A stretch of 64,000 nt of DNA from Haliclona indistincta (Eukaryota > Porifera > Demospongiae > Haplosclerida > Chalinidae), in contig OZ024786.1 of assembly GCA_964017065.1 (NCBI GenBank), positions 2,416,411-2,480,410 on the forward strand, written 5' to 3'. The notes below the pieces were generated by a model. That model worked only from the letters and a program-made list of their open reading frames with translations, had not been told where the DNA came from and did not search any database. Numbering within the stretch: the stretch's first letter is position 1; each line of letters starts with the position of its first letter. Both the position numbers and the translations under genes were made by a program. This document shows, piece after piece, positions 10,960 to 20,028 of the stretch.

Positions 10960-11225
10960 GAGGACGCAGTCCGATGGAGTAATTGACGGTTGTGAATAAC
11001 TGTGTTTGGAGGACGCAGTCCGATGAAGTAATTGACGGTTGTGAATAACTAGAGGTATCTGTGTTTAGGAGGACGCAGTCCGATGAAGTAGTTGACAGTT
11101 GTAAATAAGCTGCAGGTTGTTGTGTTTGGAGGACGCAGTCCGATGAAGTAGTTGACAGTTGTAAATAACTAGAGGTATCTGTGTTTTGGAGGACACGGTC
11201 TGATAAGTAATTGACGGTTGTAAAA
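10960..11225 (+). repeat. Tandem repeats with GGAGGACGCAGTCCGATG core
   Basis: Five units of about 45-62 bp in the loop of the foldback, each with GGACGCAGTCCGATGAAGTA and TTGACGGTTGTAAATAA or close variants. The second copy has the same array at 30685-30970. The frames read across it are not genes. Confidence 0.85.
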
Positions 11226-11434
11226 GGTATAAGAAGAGGATTCCGCATTTGTCAATTGCACGTCGTCGCAGCAAGCCGCTGATGTAGGGATACTTGGGAC
11301 TTTTACATTTGCAAGCATTATTCCATCTTGTTCCTTTACTTTTGCAAGCATCATCCCATCTTGTTCCTTTCCTTTTTTAAGAGTCATCCCTACACTTTTC
11401 AGTTTTTTTTTATTAAAGATTTTTTACTTTACTT

Positions 11435-11760
11435 TCTAATAAAAGTAATAACACTAGCAGACTATCTTCAATATCCTCTCATCCCATCTCATGGTATGCT
11501 TCTGTAACACTAGCAGCAACTTACCTGACTGCTCTGATAGGACCCCACGTCACATACAAACATATCCAGGACTAGGGTTCAACACAACAATAGCAACTGT
11601 AGGATACTATGGACTGGATGACTTTGCCTTTCCTGCTTACCTGTTCCTGCTCATGGGTGGTAATTGTGGGCTGTCGCTACTCTGTGTGGCTTTGCAGGTT
11701 GTGTGGCTCTCATGCTGTCCCAGCACGCTGTTTTGTATTGTAGCTAAATATTTTTAAACA
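11435..11760 (+). pseudogene. Duplicated cysteine-rich coding-like fragment, copy 1
   Basis: An open frame reads VCFCNTSSNLPDCSDRTP, then QTYPGLGFNTTIATVGYYG, then a hydrophobic stretch. The same segment, also open, is at 15890-16170 (CNTSSNLQDCSGRTP, QTYPG). It looks like an exon piece of a secreted or membrane protein; the YPG..FN...VAVG pattern reminds me of large repeat-rich surface proteins in sponges and cnidarians, but I cannot name the family. No start, partner exon or promoter is evident. Confidence 0.4.
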
Positions 11761-11973
11761 TGGATATGAATGACTCAAGACATTGAAATATGGCAGTGCC
11801 GGAACTTATATAGACCATGCGTTTGTATTGCTTCAGCACCTGTGTAAAACGTTTTACTGATTTTACTCTATTGGCTACTGCTTCATTACATAAAGCCATG
11901 TTTACATGACACCTCCAACCCGGATTGACCTGCATGTAAACACGAGGCTGTCCGGATTTCTCAATCCTCATCC

Positions 11974-12020
11974 GGAAGAACACTATGAGAGGTACATGGA
12001 CCAGGAGGAGGAGTATGGGA
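11974..12020 (+). pseudogene. POT C-terminal relic upstream of gene 2
   Basis: GAAGAACACTATGAGAGGTA followed by CATGGACCAGGAGGAGGAG is nearly identical to the coding tail of the intact genes. It is followed by sequence like that after the relic upstream of gene 1. Its left side is cut by a CCGGATT-type repeat (11890-11973). Confidence 0.8.
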
Positions 12021-12198
12021 GTTACGACTGTAGGTATACATGGGAGTTAGTTTTGCTTTACAAATGACTCCAAACTACATTTTAAAATAGCATCAGTTTT
12101 AGCACCAGGCTAATAAAGCACCAAAGGTGCAGATGCCTCGGTGCAGTAGCATGTATGCTAGCATGCAATTAGCAGATGCATTATGACAGCACGTATGC

Positions 12199-12740
12199 AT
12201 GAATGCAGTAGATCCATGGAAGCATCAAAACAGTGTCATACAAGCATGCAATGCAAGCTACAGTAGAAGCGACCAGCAGATCCATGGAACATGCAGGCAA
12301 GCAGCAGATCATAGCAACAGTGCTATGGAAGCACAGGCTAGTGGCAGCTATCCAGCAGCAGGCAAGCAGCAGATCATAGTGACAGTGCTATGGAAGCGCA
12401 GACTAGTGGCAGCTATCCAGTAGCAGCAGATCATAGCAACAGTGCTATGGAAGTGCATGCTAGTGACAGCTTATCCAGCAGCAGCAGCAGCAGATCATAG
12501 CAACAGTGCTGTCGAAGTGCAGGCTAGTGGTAGCTATCCAGCAGCAGCAGCAGGAGCAGATCATAGCAACAGTGCTATGGAAGCGCAGGCTAGTGGTAGC
12601 TATTCAGCAGCAGATCATAGCAACAGTGCTATGGAAGCACAGGCTAGTAGCAGCTATCCAGCAGCAGCAGCAGGCAAGCAGCAGATCATAGCAACAGTTC
12701 TATGGAAGCGCAGGCTAGTGGCAGCTATCCAGCAACTGTA
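12199..12740 (+). repeat. Minisatellite with GCAGATCATAGCAACAGTGC units
   Basis: Seven to eight imperfect units of about 45-66 bp, each with CAGATCATAGCAACAGTGCT, ATGGAAGCGCAGGCTAGTGG and a CAG-rich spacer of variable length. Open frames across it (Ala/Ser/Gln-rich) follow from the repeat. It lies only upstream of gene 2, not gene 1. Confidence 0.9.
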
Positions 12741-13309
12741 CAAGCTGTTGTACAAAAGTTGTATTGAAGCCAAACAGAATAATGTAGCTGGGCGTGACTG
12801 TAACTGCTCTGCTCGCTCCGGCTCACCTGTCGAGCAGCTAAGTGAACTCAAACACGCTTTCGCTCGCTAGTTTCACTGCTGCCAATGGAGTCGCGCGAGC
12901 TGTACTATCACAGATCAAGCCTTCAAGTTGCACTGTAGCCATCTGTAGACAGTTTTGTCTATGAAGTAGGCCCGAGTGCTCAAGACGGCTGTTTAGGTTA
13001 GCAAATCACGCCATAACTTCAAAACAAAGGCTTTAATAGCAAATCTGTCAAATTTGATTTTCATAAACTATCGAGATCTACCTGTATTGCAAGTTTCAGC
13101 GCTTAGTAGCAAGCGGTTGCTGAGATACGCATTGCGGACACACACACACACACACACACACAAACGAACAGACTACTGTATGCCTCGTGGCTCCGCCCAC
13201 ACCTCGGCATAATTATAGTGTATCTGGGGCACAACTGTGTTGTATACAGGTGTGCATGTTGCAACACCTGCAATTTACAGGTGTACAATTGAAGGTGTGC
13301 AATAGGATG
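12741..13309. other. Spacer with (CA)n tract
   Basis: No gene seen. A (CA)n run lies at 13139-13162. The remaining sequence looks like a decayed repeat. Confidence 0.5.
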
Positions 13310-13863
13310 TTGTGTGTTCTTTCATGAACACACAGCACACGACATCCAATTCTTCTTTAAGTGTAGTATAAACCGGCTACTTACAGCATATGGAACCTTG
13401 AGCGCATTATGAGAGTGAACTTGGTAAAGAAACAGAGCGTGACACCCCATGCATTTGATTAAAATTGGAACTCCACGCAATGATAGACTTGTTTCTAAAT
13501 TCTAAAGATAGAATAGTGATGGCTGACGGTACACGCACGCGTGCTCACACACATTATGTACTCCTGATGGAATCCACATAATAAATATATTGACTGTCTA
13601 CTGCACACTTACAATGTATGCACAACTGTGACTAGGTACATCATTGTTTGGGATCTCGAGAATTTTCACAACATTTAATTCTCAATTGCATCATGAAAGA
13701 CAACATTGAGCACATACAGTTAATAGTTTTGTTCATTTCAAATAAATTTGGCAAACTTCGATCTCATAGAAAGTGATCTTCGTTTTGAATTCAATGCTAA
13801 AAGCTGTTGTTAATTACCAGCACTGATCCATCGTGTATGAGTATATTGCTTGACATCGAGTCC

Positions 13864-15399
13864 ATGGCGGGTCCTCAAGTATCGCAGTCTTCTGGTCTCA
13901 GTTGCTGGAAGCAATGGTGGAGGAGATCACCCAATACCTGCTGTAGTAAAAGGGTACTATTGCTACTGGTCTGGCATATGCTGTTCACCTTCTCCTGGAG
14001 TGTTTTAACAAACACTTTGCCTGTTTACATGTTGAATGGAATTTTCTTGCACACTTCAATGTTTCTTTCATATTTTTTGGCTCCTTTTATTGGCTTGCTT
14101 GCTGATGGAAGGTTCGGAAGGTACGAAGTTATTAAATTTGGTTCAATTGGCTCTTTTCTTGCCAGCATATTGTACTATTTTGCAATACTCGCTGGAGAAA
14201 GCTTTTCCACACTGAGTTCAGTTTTGTATTCTATAGTTTATGCGATTCTTAGCTTTCAATTAATAACTTACGTAGTGGCCATGCTTCCCTTTATAACTGA
14301 TCAGATAATTGGTGCCACTTCAGATGAGCTTAGTTCTGTTGTACGCTGGTATGTTTGGATGAAATATCTTGGATTTGCTCTGTCTGACGTCATTGCTAAC
14401 TTTAGCGCACTAGCAAACTTTGTAAGTGTTTTTATTTTTGCCATTCTTGTTGCTGTGATCATCATCAGTGACTGCTTGTGTCAGCAGTGGTTGGACAGGA
14501 CTCATAAGGTCACTAACCCCATCAAGCTCATCATACAGGTACTCAACTACACTAGGAAGCACAGATACCCTGAGAGACGCAGTGCCTTCACCTATATTGA
14601 TGAGGAGCAGCCCACACGAATGGACTATGGCAAGGATAAATTCGGAGGACCCTTCACTGAGGAGGAGGTAGAGGATGTGAAGACTTTCTTACGCTTGCTT
14701 CCCTTGGTCGTATGCTTTGGCCTCAGTGTTGTTGCTTTAGAAATGATTCCCATAATGGTATATCTTTTTTATGATAACGAAAACAGTGGATTTCTAAATG
14801 AATCAATTACGAACTGGTTCTTCCCTCTAATACTCATACCCATTTACCAGGTTCTGTTGAATCGATTTTTTCGCAAGTTTAATCCAAGTATGATTCGATG
14901 CATGTGTGTTGGCTTGTTCATGTGTACTCTTGGCTATATACTGTTGCTAGCTTTTGAAGTCTATGGTATACTGATCTCTGATGTTCAGAGATATTTATCT
15001 TGCAAGAGAGTATTGTTTTTTGTTTTAAATCCTGGTAATCAATCAGAGTGGTACTGGAAACTCGATCCTTATATCTTGTATGGTATTGGTAGAACAATAA
15101 TTAGTGTGCTTCTTTTCGAATTCATTGTTGCTCAGTCACCAGACAAGATGAAAGGTTTTACCATGGGATTAATGCTAGCTTTTCGTGGCGTTGTCATGTT
15201 GGTCGGTATAAAACTTAATGAATTGCAGTTCACAGTCTGTTTTGATGTGTTTGTAACAATTGTTCTTGTTGTATTGTTTGTGGTCTTCCTGATCCTTTCC
15301 AAGTGCTACACACTACGTGAGAGGAACAGAGAGATCAACATACAGGCCATAGTGGAGGAACACTATGAGAGGGTACATGGACCAGGAGCAGGAGTATGA
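13864..15399 (+). CDS. POT/SLC15-like transporter 2, frameshifted C-terminal tail
   Basis: 511 aa from the conserved MAGPQVSQSSG start (an in-frame ATG at 13807 is less likely, since homology begins at 13864). Nearly identical to gene 1 through TDQIIGATSDEL, the central loop and EFIVAQSPDKMKG (419-431). After VEEHYER one extra G (gagagggtacatgg against gagaggtacatgg) shifts the frame and gives VHGPGAGV and a stop. The normal acidic tail (YMDQEQEYEREHPQ...) is still open in the other frame to about 15440. All membrane segments remain, so it may work with an altered tail, or the extra G may be a sequence error. Substrate unknown. Confidence 0.85.
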   Translation: MAGPQVSQSSGLSCWKQWWRRSPNTCCSKRVLLLLVWHMLFTFSWSVLTNTLPVYMLNGIFLHTSMFLSYFLAPFIGLLADGRFGRYEVIKFGSIGSFLASILYYFAILAGESFSTLSSVLYSIVYAILSFQLITYVVAMLPFITDQIIGATSDELSSVVRWYVWMKYLGFALSDVIANFSALANFVSVFIFAILVAVIIISDCLCQQWLDRTHKVTNPIKLIIQVLNYTRKHRYPERRSAFTYIDEEQPTRMDYGKDKFGGPFTEEEVEDVKTFLRLLPLVVCFGLSVVALEMIPIMVYLFYDNENSGFLNESITNWFFPLILIPIYQVLLNRFFRKFNPSMIRCMCVGLFMCTLGYILLLAFEVYGILISDVQRYLSCKRVLFFVLNPGNQSEWYWKLDPYILYGIGRTIISVLLFEFIVAQSPDKMKGFTMGLMLAFRGVVMLVGIKLNELQFTVCFDVFVTIVLVVLFVVFLILSKCYTLRERNREINIQAIVEEHYERVHGPGAGV

Positions 15400-16374
15400 G
15401 AGAGAGCATCCGCAATATTTATCAGAATCTGATAATGACTAACTCATTAAAAATCACTAGTGCTTTGCAAATCTAACCATATAGAGCTTTCATCATTTCA
15501 AGATTATTTTCTATTTACTGCAAGATGTTGTGTGCCACTGTCCTATTAGACTTCTTTACTACATATATAAAGCTATTTGAACCAAATGTAAGCCTCATAG
15601 CCAAAAAAGCCATACGTAATAGTACACATGCATTGCAATGCTATTTAAGTATTTAACAGTGTAACTTGTGAGGACAAAGCTGTGTCAAGTGTGGTTGTGT
15701 CAATTTACATGTACAATGAAGCAATAATAATAGTAACACGCGCTGGCAAGTACTAATTTGTGCATTAAAATTTATTTATTATGATTCACAAAAGACTATG
15801 ACCAAATGACAAATTCTTTTTCAATTTTTTGAGTTTGAGTTGCAGAATTGCATTATTTTCTAAATTCTTATCAAGTATTTTAAAGAAAATTAATAGCACA
15901 AGCAGACTTTCTTCAATGTCCTTTTATCCCATCATGGTCTGCTTCTGTAACACTAGCAGCAACTTACAAGACTGCTCTGGCAGGACCCCATATCCCATTC
16001 AAACATATCCAGGACTAGAGATCAACACAACAGTAGCAACAGTAGGATACTATGGACTTTGCCTTTCCTGCTTACCTGTTCCTGCTCGTGGGTGGTATTA
16101 TTGTGGGCTATCGCTACTCTGTATGGCTTTGCAGGTTGTGTGGCTCTCATGCTGTCCCAGCACACTGTTTTGTATGGTACATGTAGCTAAAATATAATTT
16201 TTAAACATGGATATGAATTTCATGACTCAAGACATTGAAATATTATGGCAGTGTCTGAGCTTAGTAGACCATGCGTTTGTACTGACCTGTTTTCCTTCTC
16301 TTTGTCATTTGCTTCAGCACCAGTATAAAACTTTTTACTGATTTTACTCTATTGGCTACTGCTTTATTACATAA
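15400..16374 (+). other. 3' flank of gene 2 with second copy of the cysteine-rich fragment
   Basis: 15441-15860 matches the 3' flank of gene 1. 15890-16170 matches 11470-11735, including CNTSSNLQDCSGRTP and QTYPG in frame. The site homologous to the composite element insertion is empty here. Confidence 0.65.
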
Positions 16375-16905
16375 AGCCATGTTTGCACGACACCTCCAAC
16401 CCGGATTGAATCCGGATCGACCTCACGAGGCTATCCGGATTTCTCAATCCTCATGCGGAGGTGATTGAATTCGGATTAATCCTGATCAGGTCCTCATGTA
16501 AGCAGTTGTACGCGATAAAACGAGTTCGAACGTGCTGTTGCTAATGTTCTCTGGGTGAATTGTAGTTAGCATTGCACATCAGAAGGATGGCAATACATGT
16601 TTTTCTCTCTAGCTATCGTCTCCTAGCCAAGGCAAGTCTTGGAATAGCAAAAATATGATTTCTAGAGGCTACCGTGTCGGCTGTGCAGTTGTTTTACTAA
16701 AAGTAAGCTTGCTGGTTGACTATTCCTTATCGCTGCAACAAAACAAGCGTGGAGTAAGGAAGGTTCTCCCTTCTGTTGTACATAAGATAGTCCTTCTATC
16801 ACATCAATATCACCTGTGTTATGGCTCGTGTGTAAATGAGACGTGATCTGGAATTCCAGATTATATCCGGATTGGGGTAATCCGGATTGGGTGTGTGTAT
16901 ATGCA
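16375..16905. repeat. MITE with ATCCGGATT subrepeats, copy upstream of gene 3
   Basis: Left end ACATAAAGCCATGTTTGCACG with CCAACCCGGATTGAATCCGG; right end with TATCCGGATTGGGGTAATCC. Related sequence lies at 19165-19590 upstream of gene 4, and a left-end fragment at 11890-11973. Frames within it on either strand are not credible genes. Confidence 0.6.
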
Positions 16906-17129
16906 GACTTGCTCAAGTGTTTATTTGTCTTCATTCTTGGAATCCTATCCTTATCTTGTGTTGTCTAATGGTACATACTAGCAATGGTAACATGACAAGA
17001 ATGTGTGTTTGTACACAATCATGTTTTCTTTTAGTGTTCCACCCAGACCATCACTTGTACATGTAAGTAATGTTGGCTCGTTACATTCTTTTAATTTTAA
17101 AGCCTAAACAGTTTCGATTCTTTAGGAGA

Positions 17130-17254
17130 AGTTTTTCTGTTAGTGGTCTTCCTAGTTCTTTCGAAGCACTTCACGCTACATGAGAGGAACAGAAAGATCA
17201 ACATACAGGCCATAGTGGAGGAACACTATGAGAGGAGGAGTACATTAGAGAACA
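17130..17254 (+). pseudogene. POT C-terminal relic upstream of gene 3
   Basis: Matches the coding tail from LVVFLVLSK to EEHYER, with a deletion joining GAGAGG to AGGAGTACAT. It is about 95 bp from the gene 3 start and immediately precedes its TATA-like box, so it forms part of the promoter region. Confidence 0.85.
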
Positions 17255-17287
17255 ACTCTTCTATTTACAAAACTGTATTATTGATGA

Positions 17288-17293
17288 TATAAA
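17288..17293 (+). promoter_or_regulatory. TATA-like box of POT gene 3
   Basis: TATAAA in gatataaacacttg, 61 bp before the ATG. The same motif and spacing occur before genes 4 (19971) and 6 (27253). Confidence 0.55.
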
Positions 17294-17348
17294 CACTTGC
17301 TCGCTCATTGCTTTGTCGTTGAGTTTTTTTTTGTCTCCAATTGACTTC

Positions 17349-18929
17349 ATGGCTGGTCCTCATGTATCGCAGTCTTCTGGTCTAAGTCGCTGGAAGCAAT
17401 GGTGGAGGAGATCACCCAATACCTGCTGCAGTAAGAGGATACTGTTACTACTGGTGTGGGAAGTTCTGTTTTCTTTCTCTTGGTATGTACAAGTATTCAT
17501 ACCACCTTATAGTTACGTGTTTCATACAACTATATACACTATTACATTTCTTTCATATTTTTTGGCTCCTTTAATTGGCTGGCTTGCTGATGTTAGATTT
17601 GGAAGATATGAAATTATTAAATTAGGTGCAATTGCCTCATTTCTTGCAAGCATATTGTACTATTTTGCGAATCTGTTTGAAGAAAACCTTTCCACATTGA
17701 GTGCAGTTCTGAATTCTGTAGCGATTATAATAGCTATTTTTCAAGTCATGTCTTACTCAGCAGCCATGCTTCCCTTTATAACTGATCAGATAATCGGTGC
17801 CACATCAGATGAGCTTAGTTCAGTTGTACGCTGGTATGTTTGGATGAGATACCTTGGCCTTGGTTTGTCTGAATTCATGTTTTTTTTTAGTACACTGGGA
17901 AGAATAATCAACATTTGCTTTTTTGCCATCCCTCTTGCTGTGATCATCATCAGTGACTGCTTGTGTCAGCAGTGGTTGGACAGGACTCATAAGGTCACTA
18001 ACCCCATCAAGCTCATCATACAGGTACTCAACTACACTAGGAAGCACAGATACCCTGAGAGACGCAGTGCCTTCACCTATATTGATGAGGAACAGCCCAC
18101 ACGAATGGACTATGGCAAGGAGAAATTCGGAGGACCCTTCACTGAGGAGGAGGTAGAGGATGTGAAGACCGTCTTACGCTTGCTTCCTTTGATCGTATGC
18201 TTCAGTCTCAGTGTTAGTGCCTTAAAATTGTTGCCGATTATTGTTTGGCCGTTTGATAATAACAAGGAAAATGTGATTCTAAATGAAGTGTTTGTGAATT
18301 ATCTGTTTCCTTTACTACTCATTCCACTTCACCAGTTGTTGTTGCATCGATTGTTTAATCGCTGTAGCTCTAGTATGTTACGATGCATGTGTGTTGGCTT
18401 GTTTATGTATTCACTTGCCATCATTGTATTGTCAGCATTTGTTGTATACGGTATAATACTTTCTGATGATGTTCAAAGATACTTATCTTGTACAGCACCA
18501 TTGTTAAATACTACTCATCCTAGTAATCATTTTGAGTGGTACTGGATACTTGGTCCATATATCTTGTATGGTATTGGTCAAACAATTAGTATTGTACTTT
18601 TATTCGAGTTCATTATTGCTCAATCACCGGACAAGATGAAAGGTTTCCTTTTTGGAGTAATGCTTGGTTGTACTGGTTTAGTTCACATGGCTCACATTGC
18701 TGTTGACTCAATAACATTTACAATATGTTGTGATATAATAGTATTAACTTGTCCTGTTGTATTGTTTGTGGTCTTCCTGGTCCTTTCCAAGTGCTACACA
18801 CTACGTGAGAGGAACAGAGAAATCAACATACAGGCCATAGCAGAGGAACACTATGAGAGGTACATGGACCAGGAGGAGGAGTACATGAGAGAGCATTCAC
18901 AATATTCTTCTGACTCTGATAGAGATTAA
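17349..18929 (+). CDS. POT/SLC15-like transporter 3
   Basis: 526 aa from MAGPHVSQSSG; the upstream in-frame ATG at 17313 is only about 20 bp after the TATA-like box and is not conserved. Motifs: GWLADVRFGRYEI, MLPFITDQIIGATS, VVRWYVW, the invariant central loop ending EDVKTVLRLLPL, and EFIIAQSPDKMKG. Its second half defines type B of this array: PFDNNKEN loop, NTTHPSNHFEWYW, and GFLFGVMLGCTGL after the MKG motif, shared with genes 4, 6 and 8. TM1 lacks ExxERF. Intronless. An AATAAA lies at 18976-18981, 47 bp after the stop. Confidence 0.9.
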   Translation: MAGPHVSQSSGLSRWKQWWRRSPNTCCSKRILLLLVWEVLFSFSWYVQVFIPPYSYVFHTTIYTITFLSYFLAPLIGWLADVRFGRYEIIKLGAIASFLASILYYFANLFEENLSTLSAVLNSVAIIIAIFQVMSYSAAMLPFITDQIIGATSDELSSVVRWYVWMRYLGLGLSEFMFFFSTLGRIINICFFAIPLAVIIISDCLCQQWLDRTHKVTNPIKLIIQVLNYTRKHRYPERRSAFTYIDEEQPTRMDYGKEKFGGPFTEEEVEDVKTVLRLLPLIVCFSLSVSALKLLPIIVWPFDNNKENVILNEVFVNYLFPLLLIPLHQLLLHRLFNRCSSSMLRCMCVGLFMYSLAIIVLSAFVVYGIILSDDVQRYLSCTAPLLNTTHPSNHFEWYWILGPYILYGIGQTISIVLLFEFIIAQSPDKMKGFLFGVMLGCTGLVHMAHIAVDSITFTICCDIIVLTCPVVLFVVFLVLSKCYTLRERNREINIQAIAEEHYERYMDQEEEYMREHSQYSSDSDRD

Positions 18930-18975
18930 AATGTCATAGGTTTCTCATTGTGATGTGATTTCAAACTTTTTGTAA

Positions 18976-18981
18976 AATAAA
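18976..18981 (+). terminator. Poly(A) signal of POT gene 3
   Basis: AATAAA, 47 bp downstream of the stop codon. Confidence 0.5.
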
Positions 18982-19821
18982 AAATAACTATAACCAAACC
19001 TATTTTCATGTCTCTATCACAATACATAACAATACTAGTGAATTTAGGAAATTTGTTATAGGTTTTTCAAAGTAAAAGTTTTATGACTCTGTCTACTTCC
19101 TATTAAATCATCGTTTGATCTCATGTATTTGCTTGCCTACCAGTGCATTGGTAGGCTTAAGAGATGGACTCGATAGAACGAGTTCGAACGTGCTGTTGCT
19201 AGTCTTCTCTGGGTGAATTGTAGTTAGCATTGCACATCAGAAGGACGGCGATATAGCCGCAATACATGTTTTTCTCTCTAGCTATCGTCTCCTAGCCGAG
19301 GCAAGTTTTGGAATAACAAATAAAATATTTCTAGAAGCTACCGTGTCGGCCGTGCAGTTGTTATACTAAAGGTATAAGCTTGCTGGTTGACTATTCTTTA
19401 TCGCTGCAACAGAGCAAGCGTTGAGTATATAGCAAAGTTCTCCCTTCTGTTGTACACAAGATAGTCCTTCTATCACATCGAATCACCTCCGTTATGGCTC
19501 GTGTGCAAACGGGACGTGATCTGGAATTCCAGATTTTATCCGGGTTGGGGTAATCTGGATTGGGTCTGTGTAAACAGTGCTTATTTAGGCTTACTCATGT
19601 GTTTATTTATCTTCATTCTTGGAATTCTATCCTTATCTTGTGTGGTCTATTGGTACAACTAGCGATGGTAAAATGACAAGAATACGTGTTTGTACACAAT
19701 CATGTTTTCTTTTAGTGTTCAACCCAGACCATCACTTGTACATGTAAGTATAATGTTGGCTCGTTACATTCTTTTAATTTTAAAGCTTAAACAGTTTCGA
19801 TTCTTTAGGATAAGTTTTTCT
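18982..19821 (+). other. Spacer between genes 3 and 4 with CCGGATT-type repeat
   Basis: 19165-19590 is related to the MITE at 16375-16905 (GGCAAGTTTTGGAATA, TCCGGGTTGGGGTAAT). The rest is duplicated from the spacer before gene 3, so the spacer and gene were copied as one unit. Confidence 0.6.
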
Positions 19822-19936
19822 GTTAGTGGTCTTCCTAGTTCTTTCGAAGCACTTCACGCTACATGAGAGGAACAGAGAGATCAACATACAGGCCATAGTG
19901 GAGGAACACTATGAGAGTAGGAGTAGATTAGAGAAC
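19822..19936 (+). pseudogene. POT C-terminal relic upstream of gene 4
   Basis: Same relic and same type of deletion as at 17130-17254, ending about 93 bp before the gene 4 start. Confidence 0.85.
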
Positions 19937-19970
19937 AACTCTTCTATTTGCGAAACTGTCATATTGTTGA

Positions 19971-19976
19971 TATAAA
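19971..19976 (+). promoter_or_regulatory. TATA-like box of POT gene 4
   Basis: TATAAA 58 bp before the ATG at 20029. It lies downstream of the in-frame ATG at 19948, which supports the later start. Confidence 0.55.
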
Positions 19977-20028
19977 CACTTCTTCACTCATTGCTTTGTC
20001 GTTGTGTTTGTTGTCTCCATTTGACTCC

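Larger units (their letters stand above)
9547..11434 (+). mobile_element. Composite foldback element, copy 1
   Basis: About 1.9 kb, homologous along its length to 29132-31273. The left end has a near-palindrome (TATCATTGCCGATAGGCAATGATA) followed by TGTAGGGATGACC. In the middle is a TTC microsatellite. The right third is a large inverted repeat with outer arms AAGTAAAGTAAAAAA (10794) and TTTTTTACTTTACTT (11434), and inner arms containing GTGTAGGGATGAC and GGAACAAGATGG repeats. The homologous site after gene 2 (about 15853-15895) lacks it, which proves insertion after the duplication. No transposase frame is visible, so it is non-autonomous. Confidence 0.8.

Noticed and set aside
10960..11225. 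CRISPR-like regular repeats
   Set aside because: Eukaryotic context, adjoining units without unique spacers, and location in a transposon loop.
12199..12870. Ala/Ser/Gln-rich repeat proteins
   Set aside because: Derived from the minisatellite; frames differ between units.
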